Assembly (NCBI GenBank): GCA_017958015.1
Contig: JAGDDM010000232.1
Location: forward strand, 1-7,016
Length of the DNA: 7,016 nucleotides
Direction: 5' to 3'
DNA from: Abditibacteriota bacterium
GTDB lineage: Bacteria; Armatimonadota; UBA5829
A program made the position numbers and the translations under genes. The notes beneath the pieces were generated by a model. That model was given only the letters and a program-made list of their open reading frames with translations. It searched no databases and was not told where the DNA came from. Below, in pieces: positions 1 to 5,983 of this stretch. How positions within the stretch are numbered: position 1 is the first letter of the stretch; every line of letters starts with the position of its first letter.

Positions 1-227
1 AAGAACTTCTGGGAGTTGGAAGTGTCGTTGGGACTGTAAACCGACCTAACGTGAACGTCGGGGTGAGTGCGGTTGTACTCGGCGATAACCTTGTCGAAAA
101 GTTCCTTCTGGGTGCCGCCCCAGGAGTGCCAAACCACAATCTCCGTTACTTTCGATTCCTTAACCTTGCCGCAGCCAGCGGTGAGAACCGCCGCCGCCAA
201 AAGCAAAAACAAAAGAGATTTTCTCAT
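1..227 (-). CDS. SBP-F: sugar ABC transporter substrate-binding lipoprotein, N-terminal part only
   Basis: This is the first 75 codons of a sixth array member, running off the left edge. The ATG at 225-227 is preceded by a good Shine-Dalgarno, GAGGAG, 4 nt upstream. The protein begins with a signal peptide (M-R-K, then a Leu/Ala-rich core) ending in the lipobox L-T-A-G-C, which predicts lipidation at Cys19 with Gly at +2. After it come T-E-I-V-V-W-H-S-W-G-G and N-D-T-S-N-S-Q-K-F-F, the first landmarks of the family, at spacings close to those in SBP-E. The W-H-S-W form and K-E-L-F-D-K-V-I-A-E-Y-N-R-T-H-P match SBP-E best, so it is probably a recent duplicate of that gene. It follows SBP-E by 18 nt and should share its transcript. 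The ligand-contacting C-terminal half is not visible, so nothing can be said about substrate. The reading frame is intact up to the window edge. Confidence 0.93.
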   Translation of the reverse strand, partial: MRKSLLFLLLAAAVLTAGCGKVKESKVTEIVVWHSWGGTQKELFDKVIAEYNRTHPDVHVRSVYSPNDTSNSQKF

Positions 228-240
228 AATTCTCCTCATT
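227..240 (-). promoter_or_regulatory. Shine-Dalgarno of SBP-F
   Basis: On the minus strand the sequence GAGGAG lies 4 nt before the ATG, inside the 18-nt gap after the SBP-E stop codon. It is clearly stronger than the initiation region of SBP-E, and it fixes the SBP-F start. Confidence 0.8.
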
Positions 241-245
241 AACCG

Positions 246-1544
246 TCACTTGTTCCCCGCGAGGCGCAAGTCAAGTTCTTTTTGAGACGCTTTCCGGGCG
301 TCCCGCAGAGCCTGTTTCGGTGTCTTTACGCCGTAGAGGGAATACTCCACCGCCTTGCTGAGCTCGCCCATGTAAAACTCCTGAGCGGGCTCCACCGGCC
401 GCTGGTGCTTGCACCGAAGCAAAATCTCGTAGAAAGCGCCGTAGAGACCGTCCTTTTCGAGGGTGTCGAAGAAGGCGGATTTTCTGTAACCGGGAAAAAG
501 ATTTTGGGTCCGCATGGCGTAGCCGGTACCCTCTCTGTCGGCGCAGAGCCATTTTATCAGGTCCCATGCCTCGTCCGGGTGCTTGCTTCCCATGGGAACC
601 GCGAAGCACCAACCGCCTATCCATGAGGACTGAGATTCCCCGTCCGGCGGCGCGGGAAAATAGCCGATGCCGTAATCCAGGTTCGGGGCGTAGAGCTTGA
701 CTTCCTCGATGTCGCAGACGTGGAAAAAGTGCATCCCCAGAAGGCCGATGAAGAAGGGGTTTTGGTCCCTGCTGCCGAAGCCGCTTGTGAAAGAGGACAC
801 CCTCTTCACGTCGTACTTATCCGCGTAGGAGCACATCCACTCCAAAGCCTTAACAAGCTTCGGGTCGTCGGCGGTGACGGTTTCCGTTTCCTCGTCGTAG
901 AAGCTGCCGCCGAAGGCCCAGCCCCAAGTGTAGAGGGAGACGCTGGAGCCCATGATGTTCCAGGGAATGATTCCTATGCGTTTAATCTCCCCGGTTTTCG
1001 GGTCTATCTTCGTAATTTTTTCGTTGTATTCGTCCAGCTCCGCGATTGTTTTCGGGGGCTTTTCCGGGTCGAGACCCGCTTCCCGGAAGACTTTTTTGTT
1101 CCACACAAAGGCAAAGTTCGGGTCCGCGCTGTAGGGCGCCGCCCAAATATGGCCCCGATAATAATTCTCTTTCCAGCAGGGAGCGAAGAAGTCCGCCTCT
1201 GTGAGACCGTCCCGGGCGAAATATTTGTCCAAGGGCAATATGGCGCCCTGATGGGCCCAAGCCGCCACCTGGGGGCCGTCAACCACGCTGACGTCCGGCC
1301 CCTTCCCCGCCGCCACGGAGGTGAAAAACTTCTGTGAGTTGGAGGTGTCGTTGGGACTGAACACCGCCCGAACGTGAACGCCGGGATGGGTGCGGTTGTA
1401 CTCGGCTATAACCTTGTCGAAAAGCTCTTTCTGCTTGCCCGCCCAGGAGTGCCAGACGGTGATTTCCGTCACGCCCGATTCCTTAACCCCGCCGCAGCCG
1501 CAGGCGAAAACCGCCAAAAGCAAAAAGATAAGGAACCGTTTCAT
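246..1544 (-). CDS. SBP-E: family 1 sugar-type ABC transporter substrate-binding lipoprotein
   Basis: A 432-residue extracytoplasmic binding protein of an ABC importer, expected to capture a sugar or oligosaccharide and deliver it to a membrane permease. A basic Met-Lys-Arg start and hydrophobic stretch lead to A-C-G-C; Cys17 is the likely lipidated residue, with Cys15 a second candidate. Landmarks are W31-H-S-W34, N65-D-T-S-N-S-Q-K-F-F74, W96-A-H-Q-G-A-I102, W148-N-K-K, G191-I-I-P-W195, W207-G-W-A-F-G-G-S-F-Y-D217, T224-A-D-D-P, Y285-A-P-N-L-D-Y-G292, S307-W-I-G-G-W312 and D324-E-A-W327. The many Trp/Tyr residues fit a carbohydrate pocket. Length is normal for the family. It aligns without gaps to SBP-D (about 66% identity by hand count). 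The ATG is only 4 nt after the small upstream gene and has no good Shine-Dalgarno, so translation is probably coupled to that gene. Exact substrate is unknown. Confidence 0.96.
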   Translation of the reverse strand: MKRFLIFLLLAVFACGCGGVKESGVTEITVWHSWAGKQKELFDKVIAEYNRTHPGVHVRAVFSPNDTSNSQKFFTSVAAGKGPDVSVVDGPQVAAWAHQGAILPLDKYFARDGLTEADFFAPCWKENYYRGHIWAAPYSADPNFAFVWNKKVFREAGLDPEKPPKTIAELDEYNEKITKIDPKTGEIKRIGIIPWNIMGSSVSLYTWGWAFGGSFYDEETETVTADDPKLVKALEWMCSYADKYDVKRVSSFTSGFGSRDQNPFFIGLLGMHFFHVCDIEEVKLYAPNLDYGIGYFPAPPDGESQSSWIGGWCFAVPMGSKHPDEAWDLIKWLCADREGTGYAMRTQNLFPGYRKSAFFDTLEKDGLYGAFYEILLRCKHQRPVEPAQEFYMGELSKAVEYSLYGVKTPKQALRDARKASQKELDLRLAGNK

Positions 1545-1548
1545 TGTC

Positions 1549-1878
1549 TTATAAAGGTCTGAGATCCGCCTGGGAGACGAGAATCTTGTAACTTATCCGA
1601 AGTTTCTTCTGCTCAGGGGTGAGTTTGCGCTTGGCCTCCGCGGACACGGAGTTGAGCCACCGCTCGTTTTCGGCTTTCTGCATCTGTTTATGACGCTCCC
1701 GAGCCTCCGGGGACAGGGACTCCAAATCAACGTCGACGCAGACGCTGCCGTCGTCGAAGATTCTGTCAACCACGCCGGTGAGACCGCCGAAGTATGAGAA
1801 ATAAAGTCTGTCCGCCATATCCTGGGGAGTGACTTCCCGCTTTTCTATCTTAACCTTTGTTCCGGTTTTGAGTTTCAA
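1549..1878 (-). CDS. Small basic/acidic protein of unknown function, predicted SH3-like barrel with charged helix
   Basis: I do not recognise this 109-residue protein. It has no signal peptide and no membrane segment, so it should be cytoplasmic, unlike every neighbour. The start is TTG at 1876-1878, not ATG. It is chosen because a perfect AAGGAGG lies 7 nt upstream and the next in-frame Met is at codon 21, inside conserved-looking sequence. Residues 4-11 (K-T-G-T-K-V-K-I) and 29-55 (Y-F-G-G-L-T-G-V-V, then D-D-G-S-V-C-V-D-V-D) look like beta strands of a small SH3/KOW-like barrel. Residues 57-95 are highly charged and probably helical (E-A-R-E-R-H-K-Q...). A last strand, Y-K-I-L-V, leads to A-D-L at 105-106. 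It has its own promoter and lies 4 nt before SBP-E, so the two are co-transcribed. The fold is inference from residue pattern only; no function is proposed. Confidence 0.88.
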   Translation of the reverse strand: MKLKTGTKVKIEKREVTPQDMADRLYFSYFGGLTGVVDRIFDDGSVCVDVDLESLSPEARERHKQMQKAENERWLNSVSAEAKRKLTPEQKKLRISYKILVSQADLRPL

Positions 1879-1892
1879 TTTAACACCTCCTT
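1879..1892 (-). promoter_or_regulatory. Strong Shine-Dalgarno that selects a TTG start
   Basis: Minus-strand AAGGAGG (1892 to 1886) is followed by 7 nt and then TTG at 1878-1876. This is the best ribosome-binding site in the window, and it is the reason for placing the small gene's start at a TTG codon. Confidence 0.85.
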
Positions 1893-1895
1893 GGC

Positions 1896-1909
1896 ATTAT
1901 ATATATAAT
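1896..1909. repeat. 14-bp perfect AT palindrome at the promoter start region
   Basis: ATTATATATATAAT is identical on both strands. It overlaps the -10 box and the expected transcription start of the small gene. It could be an operator, an easily melted promoter element, or simply AT-rich promoter DNA. It contrasts sharply with the GC-rich surroundings. Confidence 0.5.
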
Positions 1910-1933
1910 AGCACATTTCCGCCGTTCTGTCAC
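1905..1933 (-). promoter_or_regulatory. Predicted sigma-70-type promoter with extended -10 for the small gene, SBP-E and SBP-F
   Basis: On the minus strand, GTGACA (1933 to 1928, five of six matches to TTGACA) is separated by exactly 17 nt from TATTAT (1910 to 1905, five of six matches to TATAAT). A TG-C extended -10 lies directly before TATTAT. Transcription would start near 1898, giving a short leader of about 20 nt that contains the AAGGAGG. The -35 box contains the TGA stop codon of SBP-D. No terminator-like hairpin with a T-run is seen between SBP-D and this promoter, so read-through from upstream probably adds to it. Confidence 0.65.
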
Positions 1934-3228
1934 TTGCCGCCGGCCAGGCGCAAATCGAGTTCTTTTTGGGTGGCTTCCTTGGCGTCCCTGAGAGCCTGTT
2001 CGGGGGTCTTGGTGCCGTAAATGGCGTAGTCCACCGCCTTGCCCAGCTCGCTCACGTAGAACTCCTGAGCGGGCTGAACGGGCCGCTCGTGCTTGCAGTT
2101 GAGGAGAATATCGTAAAACACGGCGATGGGTCCGTCTTTGGGCACGTTGTCGAAGTAGGCGGATTTCTTATAGCTCGGAAATATGGTCTGATACTTGGTG
2201 GACACCCGTGTACCCTCTCTGTCGGCGCAGAACCACTTCATCACCTTCCAAGCCTCGTCTTTTTTCTTGCAGCTCTTGGGAATGCCCATGTTCCAGCCGC
2301 CTATCCAGGACGATTTGGCCTCGCCGCCCTCGGGCATGGGCAGATAGCTTATGCCGTAGTCCAGATTGGGGGCGTACTCCGCGATATCCTGCAGCCAAGC
2401 CAGGTGAAGGCACTCCATGGCCACGATTCCGATGTAGAAGGGGTTCTGGTCCCTGCTGCCGAAGCCGTTGCTGAAGGCGGATATGCGCTTCACGTCGTAC
2501 TTGTCGCAGTAGGAGCACATCCACTCCAAAGCCTTAACCAGTTTCGGGTCGTCGGCGGTGATTTTGTCCTTTTCGGCGTCGTAGAAACTGCCGCCGAAGG
2601 CCCAGCCCCAACTGTACAACGAGTTCACGTTGCCGCACTGGGCCCAGGGAATAATGCCTATGCGGACAATCTTCCCGGTTTTCGGGTCTATCTTCGTGAT
2701 TTTATCGTTGTACTCGTCCAGCTCTTTCATGGTCCGGGGCGGACGTTCCGGGTCGAGGCCCACCTCCCGAAAAATTTTCTTGTTCCACACAAAGGCGAAG
2801 TTGGGGTCGGCGCAGTAGGCAAGTCCCCAAATGCGCCCGTGGTAGAGGTTGCCGTTCCAGCAGGGAGCGAAGAAATCCTCCTTGGTGAGACCGTCCCGCT
2901 TCAGGTAGTCGTCAAGGGGAATAATGGCGCCCTGATATGCCCAGGCGCCCACCTGGGGAGTGTCGACGAAAATGAGGTCCGGCCCCTTGTCCGCCGCCAC
3001 GGAAGTGAAAAACTTCTGGGAGTTAGAGGTGTCGTTGGGGGTAAACAGCGCCTTCACGCGGATGTCGTCGTGGGTGCGGTTGTACTCCGCCACAATCTTG
3101 TCGAACCGCTCCTTATCCGCGCCGCCCCAGGGGTGCCAGATCGTTATTTCCGTTATATTCGATTCTTCCACGGCGCCGCAACCGCAAATCATCACCGCGG
3201 CAATAATTAAAAATAACAGTCTTTTCAT
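1930..3228 (-). CDS. SBP-D: family 1 sugar-type ABC transporter substrate-binding lipoprotein
   Basis: A 432-residue binding lipoprotein, the same length as SBP-E and alignable without gaps. The signal peptide (M-K-R-L-L then Ile/Ala-rich) ends in lipobox I-C-G-C, predicting lipidation at Cys17 and Gly at +2. Landmarks: W31-H-P-W-G-G36, N65-D-T-S-N-S-Q-K-F-F74, W96-A-Y-Q-G-A-I102, W148-N-K-K, G191-I-I-P-W195, W207-G-W-A-F-G-G-S-F-Y-D217, Y285-A-P-N-L-D-Y-G292, S307-W-I-G-G-W312, D324-E-A-W327 and a final K-E-L-D-L-R-L-A-G. It differs from SBP-E chiefly at 271-280, 313-323, 341-349 and 361-370. The ATG lies 5 nt after the SBP-C stop, and its ribosome-binding sequence GGAG sits inside the last codons of SBP-C, about 11 nt from the ATG. 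The TGA stop lies within the -35 box of the next promoter. Substrate unknown; an oligosaccharide is likely from the family and the aromatic content. Confidence 0.96.
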   Translation of the reverse strand: MKRLLFLIIAAVMICGCGAVEESNITEITIWHPWGGADKERFDKIVAEYNRTHDDIRVKALFTPNDTSNSQKFFTSVAADKGPDLIFVDTPQVGAWAYQGAIIPLDDYLKRDGLTKEDFFAPCWNGNLYHGRIWGLAYCADPNFAFVWNKKIFREVGLDPERPPRTMKELDEYNDKITKIDPKTGKIVRIGIIPWAQCGNVNSLYSWGWAFGGSFYDAEKDKITADDPKLVKALEWMCSYCDKYDVKRISAFSNGFGSRDQNPFYIGIVAMECLHLAWLQDIAEYAPNLDYGISYLPMPEGGEAKSSWIGGWNMGIPKSCKKKDEAWKVMKWFCADREGTRVSTKYQTIFPSYKKSAYFDNVPKDGPIAVFYDILLNCKHERPVQPAQEFYVSELGKAVDYAIYGTKTPEQALRDAKEATQKELDLRLAGGK

Positions 3229-3233
3229 TTGTT

Positions 3234-4541
3234 TTACTTCTCCGCCGCAAGTTTGAGATCAAGCTCTTTCTGCACCACCGAGGTCACCTGTTCCATGGCT
3301 TCCTTGGGCGACTGAACGCCGTATATGACCCGGTCGATGGCCTTATTGATTTCGCCCATGTAGAGGGCCTGAGCCGGCATTATGGGCCGAGTGTGTTTGC
3401 TTGTGAGAAGCACCCGATAGAAAGGCCAATAGGGATTTTCGGGAGTCATTTCGTCGTATGCCTTTGACTTTTTGTACGCGGGCATATAGTGGAAAATCTC
3501 GAACATAACCTTGGTGCCCTCGGGGTCCGCGGTCATCCACCGGAGAAACTCCCAAGCCTCGTCCGGGTGTTTGCAGCCCTTGGGCAGTCCGAAGCACCAG
3601 CCGCCAAGCCAAGCGGCGCCGTACTCTCCGTCCTCGGGAGCCGGCCAAGGGGCGATGCCGTAGTCCAGATTCGGAGCGTACCTCTTAATGTCCTCGATGG
3701 TGGCGGGACCGATGGTGGTCATGGCCAGTTTGCCGATGTAGAAAGGACTCTGGTCGTAGCCGCCGAAACCGCTGGCGAAGGCGGTGATTTTTTCCGGGTC
3801 GTAAACCCGCGCCATATCCCGCATCCACTCGAAAAAGGCCACAATCTTCGGGTCGTCGGCGGTGACTTTGTGGGTTTTCGGGTCATAGAAACTGCCGCCG
3901 TAAGCGTAACCCCAAAGGAAAACCGTGTTGGCCCGCGCCAGCCAAGGAATAATGCCCATGCGGCTGATGGTGCCGTTTTTTGGGTCGATTCTCCGAATCT
4001 TCCGATCCATCTCATCAAGTTCTTTGATTGTTTTCGGAGGTCGCTCCGGATCCAGACCGGATTCGCGGAAAACTTTCTTGTTCCATCCGAAAAGACTGTT
4101 GGGATCGGCGCTGAAATGGAGGGCGTGGACCTTGCCGCGGTAGAGCATCTCATCGTAGCAGGGACCGAAGAAATCCTCCCGGGTAAGACCCGCCTCCTTC
4201 ATGTACTTATCGATGGGTACGATGGCGCCCTGAGCGGCCCAGGACACAACCTGAGGACCGTCGACAACACTGAGATCAGGCACCTTTCCGGAGGCCACGG
4301 AGGTGAAAAACTTTTGGGAGGTGGAGGTGTCGTTGGGCACGAACACCGCCTTCACCCGAATCTTGTCCTGGGAGCGGTTGTAGTAGGCCACCAGTTTGTC
4401 GAACTTCTCTTTGTCCGTGCCGCCCCAGGGGTGCCAAACGGTAATCTCGGTGGCGCCGTCGGTTTTTTCCGGTTCTTCTTTTATGCCGCCGCAACCGCAA
4501 ATGAGCGCAGCGGCAATTATCGGGAGCAGAAGTCTTTTCAT
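3234..4541 (-). CDS. SBP-C: family 1 sugar-type ABC transporter substrate-binding lipoprotein
   Basis: A 435-residue array member of the A/B/C subgroup. The signal peptide ends in I-C-G-C (Cys17 lipidated, Gly at +2). It is followed by a slightly longer charged linker (K-E-E-P-E-K-T-D-G) before W36-H-P-W-G-G. Further landmarks: N70-D-T-S-T-S-Q-K-F-F79, W101-A-A-Q-G-A-I, W153-N-K-K, G197-I-I-P-W200, G211-Y-A-Y-G-G-S-F-Y-D220, Y288-A-P-N-L-D-Y-G, A-P-W-P-A-P-E-D-G-E-Y-G-A-A-W311-L-G-G-W and D327-E-A-W. Subgroup markers are P-Q-V-V-S-W and Y-W-P-F-Y. The loop between I-I-P-W and the next Trp is 9 residues, against 11 in the others. The sequence G-G-Y-D-Q-S-P-F replaces the usual G-S-[RK]-D-Q-N-x-F. 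About 68% identical to SBP-B over the aligned C-terminal half. The ATG is 12 nt after the SBP-B stop with only a weak AGGG upstream. Confidence 0.96.
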   Translation of the reverse strand: MKRLLLPIIAAALICGCGGIKEEPEKTDGATEITVWHPWGGTDKEKFDKLVAYYNRSQDKIRVKAVFVPNDTSTSQKFFTSVASGKVPDLSVVDGPQVVSWAAQGAIVPIDKYMKEAGLTREDFFGPCYDEMLYRGKVHALHFSADPNSLFGWNKKVFRESGLDPERPPKTIKELDEMDRKIRRIDPKNGTISRMGIIPWLARANTVFLWGYAYGGSFYDPKTHKVTADDPKIVAFFEWMRDMARVYDPEKITAFASGFGGYDQSPFYIGKLAMTTIGPATIEDIKRYAPNLDYGIAPWPAPEDGEYGAAWLGGWCFGLPKGCKHPDEAWEFLRWMTADPEGTKVMFEIFHYMPAYKKSKAYDEMTPENPYWPFYRVLLTSKHTRPIMPAQALYMGEINKAIDRVIYGVQSPKEAMEQVTSVVQKELDLKLAAEK

Positions 4542-4553
4542 GAGTCGAAAGCC

Positions 4554-5864
4554 CTAATTCTTTTCTCCGGCGAGTCTGAGGTCCAATTCCGTCTGTACTT
4601 TCTTCGTGGCTTCTTTCAGCACGTTCTCCGCGGTGTCCCGGCCGTAGATGACCTTTTCCACCGCGTCGCCCAGCTCGCCCATGAGCAGGGCCTGCGCCGG
4701 CATAACCGGCCGCTGATGCTTGCAGTTTACGAGAACCTGATAGAAGGGCCAATAGGGGCTGTCGGGGGTCATTTCGTCGTAGGCTTTGGATTTTTTGTAC
4801 GCGGGAAGGCCTCTTTGGATGTCGAACATAACCTTGGTGCCCTCGGGACCGGCGGTGAGCCAGCGGATGAACTCCCAGCCCTCCTTGGGGTGGGGACAGC
4901 CCACGGGAAGCCCGAAACACCAACCGCCCACCCAGGCGGCGCCGTACTCACCGTCCTCGGGAGCCGGCCAGGGAGCCACGCCGTAGTCCATGTTGGGAGC
5001 GTACCGCTTGATATCGTCGATTGAGCCCGCGGCCACACAGTTCATGCCCAGCTTGCCGATGTAGAAAGCGTTCTGGTCCTTGCTGCCGAAGCCGTCGGTG
5101 AAGGCGGCAATCTTGGTGACGTCGTATTCCTTGGCCATCTTCCCCATCCACTCCAGAGCCGCCACAATCTTCGGGTCGTCGGCGGTGACTTTGTGTGTCT
5201 TGGGGTCGTAGAAACTGCCGCCGAAGGCGTAGCCCCAAACGAACATGGAGTTGGAGGGAATATTCTGAGTCCAGGGGATGATGCCCATGCGGGTAATCAC
5301 GCCGGTTTTGGGGTCGGTTCTCCGAATCTTCCGGTCCATCTCCTCAAGCTCTTTGATTGTTCTCGGAGGACGTTCCGGGTCCAGACCCGCCTCCCGGAAC
5401 ACCTTTTTGTTCCAGCCCAAAAGGAAGTTGGGGGAAGCGGAGAGGTGCATGGCGTACACCTCGCCGTTGTAGAGAGTCTCGTCGTAGGCGGGGGCGAAGA
5501 AGTCATCCCGGGAAAGGCCGGATTCCTTCACGAACTTGTCGATGGACATAATGGCGCCCTGGGCCGCCCAGGACACAACCTGGGGACCGTCAACCACGCT
5601 CACGTCCGGCACTTTGCCCGCCGCCACGGAGGTGAAAAACTTCTGGGATGTGGAGGCGTTGTTGGGCACGAACACCGCCCGGACATGGACATTGGGGTGG
5701 GTGCGGTTATAAACCGCCACCACTTTGTCGAAATCCTCTTTGCCGTCGCCGCCCCAGGGGTGCCACACAACGATTTCCGTGACCTTGCCGGTTTGCTCCG
5801 GCGTCTTGTGTCCGCAGCCGCAAATCATCATTGCGGCGATGAGTATAAATATCAGTTTTCGCAT
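4554..5864 (-). CDS. SBP-B: family 1 sugar-type ABC transporter substrate-binding lipoprotein
   Basis: A 436-residue array member. The signal peptide starts M-R-K and ends in I-C-G-C (Cys17, Gly at +2). Landmarks: W34-H-P-W-G-G, N68-N-A-S-T-S-Q-K-F-F77, W99-A-A-Q-G-A-I, W151-N-K-K, G195-I-I-P-W198, G211-Y-A-F-G-G-S-F-Y-D220, Y288-A-P-N-M-D-Y-G, A-A-W311-V-G-G-W, and a C-terminal E-L-D-L-R-L-A-G. Two conserved motifs depart from the other members: N-N-A-S replaces N-D-T-S, and K-E-G-W replaces D-E-A-W. No clear Shine-Dalgarno precedes the ATG, which follows the repeat-bearing 127-nt gap after SBP-A. The start is kept because it gives a complete lipoprotein signal peptide like those of its paralogues. 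Whether it is transcribed from SBP-A or from a local promoter cannot be decided; I found no convincing promoter in the gap. Confidence 0.95.
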   Translation of the reverse strand: MRKLIFILIAAMMICGCGHKTPEQTGKVTEIVVWHPWGGDGKEDFDKVVAVYNRTHPNVHVRAVFVPNNASTSQKFFTSVAAGKVPDVSVVDGPQVVSWAAQGAIMSIDKFVKESGLSRDDFFAPAYDETLYNGEVYAMHLSASPNFLLGWNKKVFREAGLDPERPPRTIKELEEMDRKIRRTDPKTGVITRMGIIPWTQNIPSNSMFVWGYAFGGSFYDPKTHKVTADDPKIVAALEWMGKMAKEYDVTKIAAFTDGFGSKDQNAFYIGKLGMNCVAAGSIDDIKRYAPNMDYGVAPWPAPEDGEYGAAWVGGWCFGLPVGCPHPKEGWEFIRWLTAGPEGTKVMFDIQRGLPAYKKSKAYDEMTPDSPYWPFYQVLVNCKHQRPVMPAQALLMGELGDAVEKVIYGRDTAENVLKEATKKVQTELDLRLAGEKN

Positions 5865-5878
5865 AAATATTGTTTCGC

Positions 5879-5983
5879 AGGGGTTAGGGGGTAGGGGTTA
5901 GCACCTACATCGCAAGGTTGGTTTTATAATCCGTTCGCGAAGCGAACACCGCCACTAAAACCTAACCCCTAAAACCTAAAACC
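5879..5983. repeat. Imperfect inverted-repeat element in the SBP-A/SBP-B gap
   Basis: The left arm holds two copies of AGGGGTTAG on the plus strand (5879-5887 and 5893-5901), separated by a short G-rich stretch. The right arm holds the complement: CCTAACCCCT at 5961-5970 can pair with 5879-5888 (10 bp), and CTAACCCCTA at 5962-5971 can pair with 5892-5901 (10 bp). The right arm then continues with AAAACCT units to about 5984. A smaller hairpin sits between the arms. The remaining array gaps are 4-51 nt, so this looks like a small palindromic repeat (MITE- or REP-like) inserted in the gap. No transposase or convincing target-site duplication is seen. The rest of the 127-nt gap shows no gene. 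Confidence 0.65.
5933..5947. repeat. Short central hairpin GTTCGC-gaa-GCGAAC
   Basis: A perfect 6-bp stem with a 3-nt loop lies between the two arms of the larger inverted repeat. It is not followed by a T-run on either strand, so it is not a typical intrinsic terminator. It may be the core of the repeat element or a transcript-stabilising structure. Confidence 0.55.

Noticed and set aside
720..1337. Plus-strand open frame opposite SBP-E
   Set aside because: Antisense shadow of a conserved coding region, with no independent start signal or motif.
1904..1909. Plus-strand TATAAT in the AT palindrome, possible divergent promoter
   Set aside because: The upstream plus-strand sequence at the right spacing does not resemble a -35 box, and there is no plus-strand gene downstream. 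The motif follows from the palindrome.
1966..3210. Long plus-strand open frame of 414 codons antisense to SBP-D
   Set aside because: It lies entirely opposite a gene with clear family motifs and a lipobox. GC-rich codon use that avoids TTA, CTA and TCA on the minus strand opens the opposite frame. No ribosome site or recognisable domain.
3489..5024. Plus-strand open frame of 511 codons spanning SBP-C and part of SBP-B
   Set aside because: It crosses the junction of two well-supported minus-strand genes, and its translation repeats itself only because the genes are paralogues. Treated as a shadow.
5925..5930. Perfect TATAAT on the plus strand in the A-B gap
   Set aside because: No matching -35 box at 16-18 nt upstream, and it would transcribe antisense into SBP-A with no gene to serve.
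5933..5947. Intrinsic terminator between SBP-A and SBP-B
   Set aside because: The stem is short and neither side is followed by a run of T, so termination is not supported.
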